This document shows positions 43,324 through 55,169 of a DNA stretch of 64,000 nt, one piece after another. The DNA lies in contig OV884056.1 in assembly GCA_930367215.1 (NCBI GenBank), forward strand, positions 56,482,308-56,546,307. The letters run 5' to 3'. Each line of letters begins with the position of its first letter. The first letter of the stretch is position 1. Below the pieces are notes generated by a model, which made no database searches, was not told the origin of the DNA, and saw nothing but the letters and a program-made list of their open reading frames with translations. Position numbers and translations under genes: made by a program. This DNA comes from Pollenia angustigena (lineage: Eukaryota; Arthropoda; Insecta; Diptera; Polleniidae).

Positions 43324-44050
43324 AGTTTATGTCCTGCAAATAGCGCTGGGATATTATCGATATTTATCGATAGTTCAGATTTCACTATCAATATTACTAT
43401 CGACTGAATGTTTGTACTTGTGCAGGAAAACTTTAATTATTTTTTCATAAGGCTACAAGTTCGTTGTTTTAATCACTTTATTGAATGTATGAGACATATG
43501 TATATTCGCACGTTATTTTAGATAACAGTTTTTTAAAAATTTAAATGTACCTTTCTGAAGGAACCGAAGTAACAGGGACTAAAAGATATTCCATTGCAAC
43601 TTTAAACAATTTTTTAAATTCTAAAAAGGTAATCAATCTATCGGACTTATCCTCTAATGGTCTAATGGTTCATTGTTCTGTCCTATGCTTGCAATTGCAT
43701 TTGGATTTGCATTTTTTTTTACAACATTACAAAAATATTTGACATTTCAATCCCTATATAAATATGTACAAATTTACACTTAAAGGCCTTTAATTAGCAG
43801 TAAAAAACACTGCTAAGCAATCCATACCACTTGCCATTCTTGTTGTTTGTATTTATTGCTGTAATTCAAAGCGAAATAATAATACAGTAGAATCCCGATA
43901 ATTCGTAATCGCAAGGGACTGGCCATTTCTTACTAATTATAGGGGTTTTCGATTTAGCGGGGTTTCGATTTAACGGGGTTAAAATAAAATAAATACGAAT
44001 TAACGGGGTTTTTAAATTTTTTTACTAAAACGATCAAAAAAAACATAAAA

Positions 44051-44449
44051 AACAATTGAAGCACAGCCGCGAATAACGTTTTAAGTTACAAAATAATAAT
44101 TTTTCAGGAGAGCAAAAAAACGTTTTTTGACAGGCTTCATTATTTGTTTTAAACATTTTTTTTTTTTTATTATTAAAAATAATGATAATAAAAACTTTAA
44201 TGCAAAAGGATTTTAAAACATTATTCCGCACTGCAAAACCATTTCGGTTTCATCATTTTGTTAGTAACTTGTAATGTTCTTCCACTGGCTGACACTTTGT
44301 ACGCCATTTTGAAGGCGTTAAGGTGCATAGTTTTGGTTGATTTGATGTTTAAACTGTGTAAGAGAGTAAGGTCAACGGTTATATGCAAAAAAACACTTAT
44401 TGCAAAATGTGGCGTTTACAACGTTATTCGCGGCTGTGCTTCAATTGTT
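44051..44449. repeat. Inverted repeat inside pogo-like element
   Basis: AACAATTGAAGCACAGCCGC plus GAATAACGTT (44051-44080) has its perfect inverse at 44420-44449, about 340 bp apart. It may be the ends of a further nested element or a subterminal feature. Confidence 0.7.
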
Positions 44450-44857
44450 AAAAGTAAAATATATAAAAATTTTTCATGTGCCAAACTGATCTTAAGTCCC
44501 AATTTCCACAATGCAAGTCTTATTGATAAACTTATCACATTTTCTTCTTTGAATCAGCTTCGGCGTTTTCACGAGTCAAGTCTTATTATTTATCTGTTAT
44601 TCCATTTGTATGAATGTATATGTGCGTTTTTACATTTCGCACATACAACACACACAAAAAATCACACACGCTACGAAATTAACTTTGTACAACGAAATTA
44701 AATATGAAAGATAATTGTCAAAATAGACCTGCTGAAAATTACGAATGAGAAAACAAAACGCATATGATGAGTACAGCAAGCTGAGTACTCGTTTCTTTCC
44801 CCCTCGTCACTCTCGCTAACAAAGAAGCAAGCTGATCAATAACCCAGGAGTACGGAG

Positions 44858-46175
44858 GCCTTCCAGAAGGCCTCTGTACCCCTTCTTTTGGATAAACAAG
44901 GCCTTCTCGCTCCATTCCATACTCATATCTTTTTTACACGCGTTGTCATTGCGGAGAAGGCCTTCCGCTTTCCTTTCTTCCCCAGAGCTTCTTAAAGGCC
45001 TTCAAATAAATGGCTCTTGGAAGGCTTTCCAGAGAATGATTTTAAAAAGGCCTTAGCAAAAAGGTTATCTTGAAGGTTTTTTAAGAAAGGTATGTTAAAA
45101 GGCCTTTCAATTAATGGCTCTTAAAAGGCCTTTCAGACCATCCTTCTACAAATGCATTAAAGGTCATATTGAAGGGCTATCAGTCTAAAACATTAAGGAA
45201 TATTTCCTTACAAATGAGATTAGAAGACTGAATAGGCTTCATGTACATATTAGATCTCCAATATAGAAAATGAAACAACACTTAACTTTATTTTACAAAC
45301 GTATGTTTATATATTTGACATAGATGGGCATTTTTCAGTACCAGTACTTTTTCAGTATTTTGTTTTTTTACTGATTACTGAAAAAAAAAAAAATCAGTAT
45401 TCAGTAAATATATATATATATATATATATTTAATATATATAAATATGTACATATTTAATTTTTATTATTTATAATAATTTAATAAATAATTAATATTAGT
45501 ATTTAATTTTATTAAAAATTTAGACAAAATATAAGAATAATCTTTTTTTATATATATTTATTTACTGAATACTGATTTTTTTTCCAGTAATCAGTAAAAA
45601 AAAGAAAATACTGAAAAAGTACTGGTACTGAAAAATGCCCATCTATGATATTTGATTAAACTTATTGTGGTTTAATAACACATGTGATACCTATTTTTTT
45701 TTTTTATTGAAATTATCAAATTTGTTAAATATTGTAAAATAGATTGTAAATAAAAGTATACCTATATTAAAAAAAAACTTTTAAGCAGAAGAACCTATCT
45801 TCCTTAATGGACAAAACTCAACTAAAATGATTTACATTATTGTTTTTATTTTGTATTTTAATATGCACCTACTTTGTTACTTTGTTTTTATAACGGGATC
45901 TGAATTCTTTTGCTTTGGCGAAAAAAACAAAACAAAAAATTTTACTCTTTCTCTTTTCAACTTCAACGAAAATTATTTACAACATATGTTACTGAATTCT
46001 TTTGCTTTTGCTTGTGCAAAAAAACAAAACAAAAAAATGTTACTCCTTCTTTTCTCGCTTCTTTTATACCAAAGAGCCGAGGCCTTCTATGAGGCATTCT
46101 TTAGCAGTTACGTAAGAATAGTAATTAAATCAAAAAATTTTTTAAGCAGGCCTTTAAAAAGGCCTGAAGTAAGAA
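44858..46175. repeat. Clusters of AGGCCT palindromes
   Basis: The hexamer AGGCCT, usually as AAGGCCTT, occurs at least ten times in two groups (about 44860-45140 and 46079-46170). In this AT-rich region a GC-containing hexamer would be expected far less often. The two groups are separated by an hAT MITE and by a ~95-bp direct repeat (GAATTCTTTTGCTTT ... AAAACAAAACAAAAAA) at about 45900-46050. The encoded ORF at 45827-46228 is not supported. Confidence 0.6.
45319..45647. mobile_element. hAT MITE with ATATTTGA duplication
   Basis: The tips CATAGATGGGCATTTTTCAG and their inverse continue for about 95 bp as nearly perfect arms with repeated TTCAGTA and TACTGA phrases. The flanks are identical 8-mers ATATTTGA (45311-45318; 45648-45655). 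329 bp, with an AT-rich loop containing (TA)n. Confidence 0.9.
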
Positions 46176-46934
46176 GGTCTTCTGAGTTTTCCCGCTGGGA
46201 AGACTTGCATTGTGGAAATTGGGACTAAGGAAATAAACACACACACAAGCGAAAGCAAAAACCTACGCAAAAAATAGCGGCAAACAAAAAATCATTCTGT
46301 TTCATCTGTTTCTGTTGTTTTTATTACGAATTTTTAGTGGTAGTTAGCAAACAATTACGATTTATAAGAGGTAAAGAAGATTTTATTTGAAAAAAAATTA
46401 CGAATTAGCGAGGGGACCAAAATGTATGGAAATTTTACGAATTAACAAGATTTTTTCAAGGGACCGACAGTTTATTACGAATTATCGGGAATTACGATTT
46501 ATCGGGGTAGCAAGTAAAAATTTGAGGCAAAAAAACTGTGTGTGTATAGCTGCTGCTTCATAGCTGTATTTTAAATAATAAAAATATCTATATTTATATT
46601 TTTCCTATCGATATTTTCGATATCTCTTTTAATCTTCGATCTTTTGATTGTATAAGTGCTACTGTAATGCACGGGAATTTGTAGGCAGGATGGTGTAAGC
46701 CTTCGACATCATAAAAAGAAAACAAATGGTATACATTACACGATCGATAGGGGTATGCTCATCAAAGAGTTAAGCAAAAATAAAAAACGAAGAAAACCTG
46801 GGGTGCAAGTTGTAATCATCAAAAACCAAACACGACCAAGGAATGTCTTACGCAGTAATAATTTATACTATATATATGATATACACCCTACGCAGCCTGA
46901 AAAAATCCCTAAAAACGATTGTAAAAAATATCAA

Positions 46935-47291
46935 GCCCTTACCGCAAGAAGCGTAAAAGCGTAAGCGACAAAAGCACAATTTCACAGAAGATAAAATAAT
47001 ATTTTATAAGTTAAAATAAACAAAATTAAAATAATATCTTCAGAAATGAAAATTTTAGTCTTTTTTTTTATGTTTCATAAAAATTTTGCATGAAGGTTGG
47101 AGCTTAAGCTAAATTTGTTTGTGCTATAATTTATTAAAGAAAAAAACGAAAATTGAAAATGATGTAGTTTTGTCATATTTTATACATTTTCATATTAATT
47201 CGAATGTGTATTCTAAGTCAAATTACAATTTTAAAAGCTTTTAAACTTTAATAGTCCTTTTCCTTCAATATTTTCCAGGAATATTTTCTAT
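46935..47291. repeat. Fragments of two dispersed MITE families
   Basis: The CCCTTACCGCAAG...GCGTAAGCGACA end near 46935-46970 resembles the MITE at 7576-7827. The 47163-47291 segment is a reverse copy of one end of the element at 25450-25985. Confidence 0.55.
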
Positions 47292-47299
47292 GCACTATC

Positions 47300-49230
47300 A
47301 GAATTTTCGTTTGTATATTTCTGTTACGAAGTACCTACATTTTAATGATTTCAGAAAATCTGTCCTTTTTCCCCTACTGCCATTTTTTAAAAAGAAAATA
47401 ACTACAAATAGGGATTTTTTCCCAACGTTTAATGTTCCTGTTGTCAGGCTTACTTGTATGTGGCACCGTTTTGTTAGCATACTGACACACTGGTAACCTC
47501 TATATCACCCAATTTCAGCAGAAAGAACTGTGTTCTCATATCGTAACATCAATATCACTGATTGGCCAACCTTATTTCCAAAAATTATATTTCAATCATG
47601 ACGCAAGGTAAAATTCCCACTCGATTAATATGATTTTGTTAAAATAAAATCAGTATCCCTTCTGTTGTTCAATTATCCGTTTAACGAAATCCCTAGACAA
47701 TGTAACGCTTCATTTCAAGGCGAATTCATAACAGGTGATTGTCTGACTATTTTTTTGCTCCATGCATTTAAATCTTATTTGACTTGTAGGTCCCAATTCT
47801 CACGATGACAGTCCAATTTTTAAGATTGTTTCTTTTAAGGTGAGAGAGACGAAGGGAAAATAAACGTGTACTCAGATTGATGTACTCTTTAAATACGTTT
47901 TGTTTTTCGTATTATAAAACGCGCGTCGAATAAAGTTTAAAAAAGAAAATGTGTTAAGTTCATCGATAAGGGAATTGTGACTTAGTTTGTCAAATATGAA
48001 TTTTCCTTGGATTTGACCAAAGCAAATTTATAACAGGTGAAATCGAGAGATCAGCTCAGACTATCTTTTGCTCCGTGAATTTTGATCTAGTTTGTCTTGC
48101 CAATTTATGAAGTTGCCTTCGGTTTGTTTTTTAACTTTTGACAAATAAGCTGGATATTTTTCAGAACGAATTCGGGTGAGTCTACCTGAATTTGCTTCGG
48201 CTTTATTTTTTCCAACCCGAAACAGTAATTGTTTTTAGTTTACCAACAGTCTGCGGCAAGTTCAAATCTTGGGACTCCCTTTACTATGTAATAACTAAAA
48301 ACCCACAGTGTATTACAATTTGATTGAAATTTTTTTGGCTATTAAATTCAGTATATTCTTCGTTGCTTTTCTAAATGAAGATACACGTTGAAACAGTCCA
48401 AAAAAGTGTTTATTCTTATTTTACAACCACAAAAAAATGATGATGAAACCATAATTTCCTTTGCTTAAAAACGAAAAGTAAAGGGAATGATAATTATCAT
48501 AATGATGAAGATGATAATGATAATGACAAACACAGTGATTTAGTGACCAAATCCAATGGTAAGCTTAGAAATTGTTTAACTGAACTAAAAAAAAACTATT
48601 TGGCTACTTAGATGTCTTAAGGTCATGACTTTAAGTTTTTTTTTTTTTTTTTGGTAATTTTTAGTTTATAGTTTTTTGCATAGAGGATTTGATACAATAG
48701 TATCTTGTTATTTACAATCCAAACTTTTTCGGCATATTCTTTCTTCATTTGATTGTAGGTTTTCCATTTGGCTTTTTATATTTCATACATGCGTGAAATG
48801 GACAAACACAATAGAAAAGTCAATCAGCTATTTATTTTTTGTTTTCCTTAAATACACAAATGACCATTTATAGCATACAAATAGGAGGTGGGTGTTTGTG
48901 TTTTTGATAGCATGTGTTAAAGGCGGTTTATATTAAATATTTATTTATTCAAATCCTTTAATAATTATCTTAAAGATGCCAACAAAATAAATAAAACTTA
49001 TTTGTTAATAATATAATTTTAACAGAGAATATAAAAAAAAATGTTTAACAAAGTTATATCCCGATCTAATATAATGCTCTTGACAAGTTGAGTAAGCTTT
49101 TTAGTTTAAAAAATAAGTTTTGCATATTTCCCAGGACTTTTAGAAGAAATGCTTAGTGCAAATTTTGTAATTTTTACAAACTTTCTTTACAGGCTCAAAA
49201 TGGAAAGATTTGTAGGACATTCCCGAATAT
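47300..49230. other. AT-rich intron sequence
   Basis: A TTCATAACAGGTGA-like phrase recurs near 47725 and 48030, each followed by TTTTGCTCC(A/G)TG. A (GATAAT)n-type microsatellite lies at about 48485-48530 and a T-run near 48639. No gene or complete element is recognised. Confidence 0.45.
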
Positions 49231-49315
49231 ATATCTGTGCCATTTTGCCAAACATCTTAAGTCGAATTCAAAAAGTTGAAAAAAATGCTGCTAATCATAC
49301 GAATTTTCTTTCAAA

Positions 49316-50781
49316 CAAGTAAGAAAGTATAGTCAAGCCCGACCATATGATACCCTACACCACAGTATTGAAAAACACATCATGCTTATGTGTCCACATA
49401 AATATGGATTTATCTATGTTTATAAACTTCATGAAAATTGGTTTGAAAGTTTGTGAGAGGCAGAAATCGCCCCCTAACTCCCCTTGTGGTCCTATTTTTG
49501 AAAAACAGTATAGCTTATGTGTCCATATAGATAAGGATCTATCTATGTTTTAAATTTCATTAAAATCGGTTTGATAGTTTCTGAGAGGAAGAAATTTCCC
49601 CCTATCTTTCCTCGAGGTCCTACGATTCAGCCCATTTTCAATAGGCTTGGTTCTTGTGCCAATAAGAACCTATGACCCAAATTTGATCAAATTATCTCCA
49701 AAATTGCGATCTGTGCGCAAAGACAAGGTGACATGAACAGCCAGCCTGCCAGCCAGGCAGCCGGACGGACATCGTTAGTACGACTCAGAAAGAGATTCTG
49801 AGTCGATCGGTATACTTTAAGATGGGTCTAGGACCAATATTTTAAGGCGTTACACACATCAGCACAAATGCATAATACCCTCTCCACCAGTGTTGCCAAT
49901 TTAGCCATTTTTCACCCCGTTTAGCCATTAAAAATTGAGTTTAGCCATTAGCCATTTTTTAGCCTTTTTTCAACTTGTTTAGCCATAAAAATTTGTTTGC
50001 CCTTTTTCTTTTAAAAGAATAATTTTTAATTTATTATAAAAATTTATAAAAGTAATAAAAATTTTTAACAATTAAAACGCCTTAAATTTAAAGCACAACT
50101 TTTACAAATGTTGAAAATCGCTATAAACTATGATCATGAAACATCTTTCAAAAGAAAGGAACAGTATTCCAATATTTAATTTATAAAAAGGATTAACACA
50201 AACAGCTGTGTTTCTTTCTGGTTGCAAGTATTTATACCGATAGACTCAAAATCACTTTCTCAGTCAATTTAACGATGTTTGTCCGGTTGGCTGGCTGTCC
50301 ATGTAAACATTGTGCCAAAGTACAGGTCGCAAATTTGCAGATAATTTAATAAAATGTGGTACATAGGTTCTAATGTGGTCGTGGTTGGCCGTCTATACTT
50401 TCTTACTTGTTTTTTATTGTAGATCTGGACTCAAAAGGTGTTGGGTAAATGTTGTCGTGATTATGATTTACCTTCAAATTATTTAAAACTAATAGGCACG
50501 AGTGATTCCTATGAGATGAACATAACGACATCGAGTTTATCGATGATTTAATTTTTTAAATATCTATCAAAATATTAATTTACGTTTATTCTTATTTAAC
50601 AAATTGATCTTAACTTACAGTATCATCGTAAACAACTTTAAATGAATTAGTTCTGTTTTGTTATTGAATTTTAATGAGTTTTTATTTAAAACAAACTTTT
50701 AGCCATTTTTTAGCCAATTTTTTGCGTAAATTTAGCCATTTTTGGTCACAAAGTTTTGGCTACACTGGTGGTGTGGGTATA
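49316..50781. repeat. DINE-like repeat with internal insert
   Basis: It starts CAAGTAAGAAAGTATAGTCA and has a subunit repeated twice (AAACA...GTATAGCTTATGTGTCCA; CGGTTTGA(A/T)AGTTTGTGAG type) near 49375-49600. GCCAGCC-rich text and TGAGTCGATCGGTATACTTT follow. It reaches the end hairpin ATACCCTCTCCACCAG near 49876; the other half of the hairpin, TGGTGTGGGTAT, is at 50768-50780. Confidence 0.6.
49888..50767. mobile_element. hAT-like insert rich in TTAGCCATTTT
   Basis: The tips CAGTGTTGCCAA and (inverted) CAGTGTAGCCAA lie within the DINE terminal hairpin. The subterminal phrase TTTAGCCATTTTT is repeated many times at both ends. A clear 8-bp duplication cannot be called because the flanks are themselves palindromic. 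A solo end of the same family (CAGTGTTGCCAACACTTTGT, then AAAAATGGCTAAAAAA) is at about 58921-58970. Confidence 0.6.
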
Positions 50782-50999
50782 AAAAAATTTTTGTTAATGT
50801 TTTTAAAAATTTTGTATTATAAACGAAATTTTTCTTTAATTTTGGTTTATTTAATTAATTAATAAGAATGATTGCTTCACCTAGCCTTTTTTAAAAAACT
50901 TTTTTGATATCTTATCTCGACTTAAGATGTTTTGTCAGAATGCCACAGATATTTTAAACCTCAAAAAAACATTTTTTGTATTGGTATTTAACACTAAAA

Positions 51000-51885
51000 T
51001 GAATTAATATTTTATTAGTTAAAAATAAACAAAATTAAAATTAAAAGTCCAGAAACTAAAATTGGATTAAGAAGTCGACAGAAGCAAGAATAAGAATTAC
51101 AATAATCCCAGTCGAGTAACAATAATAAGATCGGACTTTAACAGGGAGTGTCTACTAAAAACAAAAAGTGACGCATTTTGGGTGGTGCACAACTACGTTT
51201 TAACACTCAAAAGAAAAATCCGTGCTCAAATTAATCCGAAGTGTTATTAATAGAACGGTGAGTACGGATTTTCTTGAATCTAGTACAAAAAGATTAGTTC
51301 AAGTACGAATTTTCAATCGCGAAATACTTAAATTATCCATATGCAATCAAGAATTAATACCTAAAATAAAACAAAATTGAAATGACAGAATTTAAATTAT
51401 AAAACACCAGCATCATTCTCGATATGGTTTTTATTTTGAAAACTTAATGTACATACATATATAACTGAATATATAAACCAAAGTATACTATATAAACTAA
51501 ATGAGAAGCAAGAGTTCCCAATTTTACTTTTTAGACATGAAAATAATGTGTTATCGTCTTGTTACCTACTTGTGTGGTGTTGTTGTAGAGCCTGCAATAA
51601 ACTTTGATAAGTTAAATAAAATGAACGCTCACTTTGTAATATTACTCTCAGAGTGGCACTACCAACGAAAAGTTTAATCTTTCTTTTACTTGGTTTAAGA
51701 ATTTTGTACTTATCTTAAGAAATTCCAGGATTGATTTTCGAAAGTAGTCCCATTTAGGATTGTTTTAAGTACGTTTTAGTGTTATTCGTTTTTGAGTACG
51801 ACTCGTACTTAAAGTGAGTATAAAAAACTTAATTTATCCCGAGTATTTTTCTTTCATTGATATAACATTCATTCTTGAGGGGGAC
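51000..51885. other. AT-rich intron sequence
   Basis: No element ends or coding fossils recognised. Confidence 0.35.
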
Positions 51886-51889
51886 TGAC

Positions 51890-52330
51890 TTACCATGGTC
51901 CAATGTTGAGTTCCGTCTATTCTCACATCTTTGGGAGACGGATTGTGCAAATTCGCTTTACGTTTTTTCTGGATTTCAGTATCGAGGCGTGCTCACCGAA
52001 GAAATGAAATATTTTCCGATGAACTTGTATATTTGAATAGCAAATCCGACACTTCCAATTTAAAATCTATAAGTCTAAGCTTTTTTTATTCCTGGGTGGT
52101 CTTGGTTATTTCTATCATCAAGAATGCAGGCATAGATGCATGTCATGTCTAATATATGTCCATTTCCTGTTATTCAGAGCTATTTTGTCGTGATTAATGG
52201 AACTGTCCAATAGGTATGCCCTCCCCCCATATTTGCATTGTAGTTCTTCACAATCTGCGGACAAGCGTCCATTGTAATTTTGTTCTGATTTTTGTCATAT
52301 CTACGAACGGAAACATTTTCATTTGGCACA
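51890..52330 (-). pseudogene. piggyBac-type transposase fossil
   Basis: The minus strand reads RYDKNQNKITMDACPQIV, then KNYNANMGG. After a frameshift it reads LLDSSINHDKIAL and NRKWTY, and later (in another frame) LEVSDLLF and DVRIDGTQHW. The PxIVxxYNxxMGGVDLxDSxIxxYxI...KKWY series is the signature of the C-terminal half of piggyBac (DDE_Tnp_1_7) transposases. The GVD of the key motif is lost at the frameshift. A weak continuation toward the N-terminal side may exist at about 52553-52783. Dead remnant. Confidence 0.65.
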
Positions 52331-52850
52331 TTTGAAAAAAACGATAGCGCTCTGACAGATTTTGTACCTTTTCATTTAATAGTAGTTACATATCGTCAGC
52401 TTAATATGCAAACCTGCAAAAACCACTTTTTAAGTAAATTGAGATTTTGATGCCGTGTAGTAGAGAAATATACGCCTCGTCGACCAGCATGTAGTTTTTC
52501 TTAAATTTTAGTCTTGAAGTGTGTTGAATCAATTATATTTTTGGTTTTTTTTTCAGGCAGGACATATGAAAAATAAACAGTTTTTTGCCTCTCCTGTAAA
52601 TTTAAGGCCGACGATATATTGGATTGGCACTATAGCTACGAATTTTGGAAACCCATCCATATATACAATTAAGGGAATCAATAACAGGCCTAATAAGTTA
52701 TTATCTTTAAATAAACTTAGAAAGTTTTGTAATTCCAAAAGAAAACTGTTCATCTTATTCAGCATACCGTAGTGTTTCTTCAACTCAAAATTTTTATAAT
52801 CTCTCAGGAATTAATTGCTCTAAAATTGAAAAGGATTTAATAATGACTAA

Positions 52851-52976
52851 CCCCCTTATGCAAGAAAAAAAGTAAAAGTTCACATTGGTTAACCAACACA
52901 TTAAGCCCAGCAAAAGTGAATGGGTTTTTGTGTATTGGTTAACTAATGTGAACTTTAACTTTTTTGCATAAGGGGG
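52851..52976. mobile_element. 126-bp hairpin MITE with TAA duplication
   Basis: The ends CCCCCTTATGCAA and (inverted) CCCCCTTATGCAA continue into about 45-bp arms containing AGTTCACATT and GGTTAAC. TAA lies on both sides (52848-52850; 52977-52979), as expected of PIF/Harbinger-type insertion. Confidence 0.78.
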
Positions 52977-53830
52977 TAAATATCTGTAGGGAGATAGTTA
53001 TCTCCTCGTTATTAAACTTCTTGAATGTGAAATTGTAAATTACCCTGTTTCCATATTATTTTCTCAAATGCTGAAGACCTGGATCAACGTTTAAATTTTT
53101 AAGTTTTGAAAGAAACAAATTGGTAAAAAGTCCAGCGAATGTATAGAAAAGCAGCCTGGGTAAAAACATGAATTTTTTGTGCATCATTTGTCTTTCCAAA
53201 AACAAGCATAGTAGCGGAGATCAGTGTTTTGTGCAAAAGTATCGTAGCGCTTTTGTTAAATCCTTTAATAAAATACGCTGAGTTTCCGTTAGACTTCGTA
53301 AAATAGGTACAATATTTTGCATTTGCTTTTTCGCAAGACTATTTGCAACAAACACTGAATTCATTTATAATCATATTAAAACTAATTTCTTTGTTGAAAA
53401 ATTCAGTATTATTTTAAAACATTATACATAAATTAATAATTTAATTAAAAAAAAACTTTAATACCCTCTGTTTAACCGCCTGTAGGGGCCAGCAAAATAT
53501 AAGTATGTTTATTTTGGAATTTATGTACATAAAAAAAGGATAAAAAACCAACCAAAATTACTGACGCACTCAATTTCTTAATTTGTTAAAATGATGTCAA
53601 CAAAATAATTCCAATGAAAACGTAAATAACGCAAAGATTTTTGTATTATTTTTTTTACGGGATGGAGGGAGGGGCATTGTATTTTGTGGAGAAAATAGAG
53701 AAATTACCATAATTTACAAAATACAAAATAAATATTAGCACATGCAACAACATGTTGTATTGAACTTAACACAGAATTATATAGTAGACTTCAATTAAAT
53801 ACACACTTTTTGGACAAAAATACATACTAG

Positions 53831-55158
53831 TAGAGTTTGCTAAAAACCGCAAAAATGTGAAACCGCGGTTTCGGTTTTAAAATGATTAAAACCGGTCGGT
53901 TTCGGTTCGGTTTTCGGTTTTGAAAATATCAAAGTTAAATTCATACATAAACATATATATTTTTTTTCATGCAATACAATTTTTTTATTTGTTTTAATTC
54001 AGGTACTTTCATTCGCCCTTAAGTATATACCTGGGCCTGGCCAGGCATTTTTTGAATTTTTTCTAGTTTTTTTTTTATATAATTATTAATTATATTGGCC
54101 AAATGAACATTTTGTGCATATTTTAGACACCTGGGCCTGGTCAGGGCCTTTCCTATAATATATCTGTGGCATTTTGACAAAACATCTTAAGTCGAGATAA
54201 GATAGCAAAATAGTTTTTAAAAAAATCTCGGTGAAAAAATCATTTTTATAAAAAAATAAAATAAACCAAAATTGAAGAAAAATTTGGTTTATAATACAAA
54301 ATTTTAAAAACGTACACAAACATGATTTTTGATTGAAATTTCGCATGATTAACAGCATTTTTTCAACTTTTTAAATTCTACTTAAGATGTTTTGTCAAAA
54401 TGCCACAGATATGTACTGCAGTTAATAAAATCAGAATGAAACATTTCAAAAAGCATACAGACTACATAAGAATTCTTCCTTTTCTGTTTTTTCGAAAAAT
54501 TATTTTATTTCCCAAAAAAATGTTCCTGCTATAGCCATAAAACTCCATACATATAAAAGTAGTCCCAGCCTTGCCCAGGGGTACGTTAGTTTGAGTTTTT
54601 TTTATGGCCACAAGAAACTCCATACAAAATCCAAGTGGCCCAGGTGGCAGTTTATGCCTCACAAATAAGGTTTGTACCTAAGAGTTATATAGATAATATT
54701 TCGCTCATTTGCTGCAAGACCGGCATAACTCAAAAAACTAAATTTTGGAGTTAGAGATGCAGAATTGTTCGCTTTGTTGTTCTTTATATTGTGTATTAAA
54801 TTCATCTTTATATCTTTAATACTTTCCCAGTTTGAAGGTAATGTGTCTTCTTTTTTTCTAAGTAGTTAGAGCAAATCAAAAACTTTAAGTGCGTATATCT
54901 CGAAATGCATTTTTTTGAGTTATGCCGGTCTTGCAGCAAATGAGCGATTTGTTCTTAGTACTTATTTTGAATTTTAAGAATTTTGAAATACCTTGTCATT
55001 GTTGAAGGCTGTTATGTATAAAGTTTTTGTATATGAAGTACGAGTATGATGTTTAATTTGCAATTTCTTTAAGCATAAATACATTGTTAAAGTAAAAGCT
55101 AAAACCGAGGTTTTTTTGTCGGTTTTCGGTTTCGGTTAAAACCGAACAGCAGTCCCTA
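53831..55158. mobile_element. Non-autonomous hAT element, CATACTAG duplication
   Basis: The flanking 8-mers CATACTAG are identical (53823-53830; 55159-55166). The tips TAGAGTTTGCT and, inverted, TAGGGACTGCT pair imperfectly. Subterminal sequence on both sides is rich in CGGTTTTCGGTTTCGGTT-like phrases and their inverse. The interior has a CACCTGGGCCTGG repeat, two CATTTGCTGCAAGACCGGCA-type inverted blocks (about 54705 and 54930) and a nested MITE. No transposase. Confidence 0.85.
54162..54410. mobile_element. MITE nested in the 53.8-kb hAT element
   Basis: A 249-bp element with inverted ends ATCTGTGGCATTTTGACAAA, continuing ACATCTTAAGT, and their inverse (about 32 bp). The family is represented again at 49233-50950 (split) and by an end at 29568-29590. 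Intact relative to the split copy. Confidence 0.82.
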
Positions 55159-55169
55159 CATACTAGGGA

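Larger units (their letters stand above)
43885..46513. mobile_element. Pogo/Tigger-like non-autonomous element with nested inserts
   Basis: The left tip CAGTAGAATCCCGATAATTC and the inverse of the right tip (CTTGCTACCCCGATAAATCG) pair over about 24 bp. TA flanks each side (43883-43884; 46514-46515), the Tc1/mariner-superfamily target. Subterminal ACGAATTA(A/G)CGGGG-like motifs recur at both ends. The interior contains a foldback (about 44051-44449), AGGCCT clusters and an hAT MITE (45319-45647). No transposase ORF remains. Confidence 0.65.
49233..50950. mobile_element. MITE split by nested insertions
   Basis: The left part (49233-49315: ATCTGTGCCATTTTGCC, AACATCTTAAGTCGAATT) and right part (about 50782-50950, ending CTTAAGATGTTTTGTCAGAA and TGCCACAGAT) together match, in opposite orientation, the intact copy at 54162-54410. 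The intervening ~1.47 kb is a DINE-like repeat that itself carries an hAT-like insert. Confidence 0.8.

Noticed and set aside
44258..44701. 147-residue frame within the pogo-like element
   Set aside because: It crosses one arm of the 44051-44449 inverted repeat and shows no recognisable domain.
45827..46228. 133-residue frame with repeated Phe/Lys segments
   Set aside because: Explained by a ~95-bp direct repeat and AGGCCT modules; no domain.
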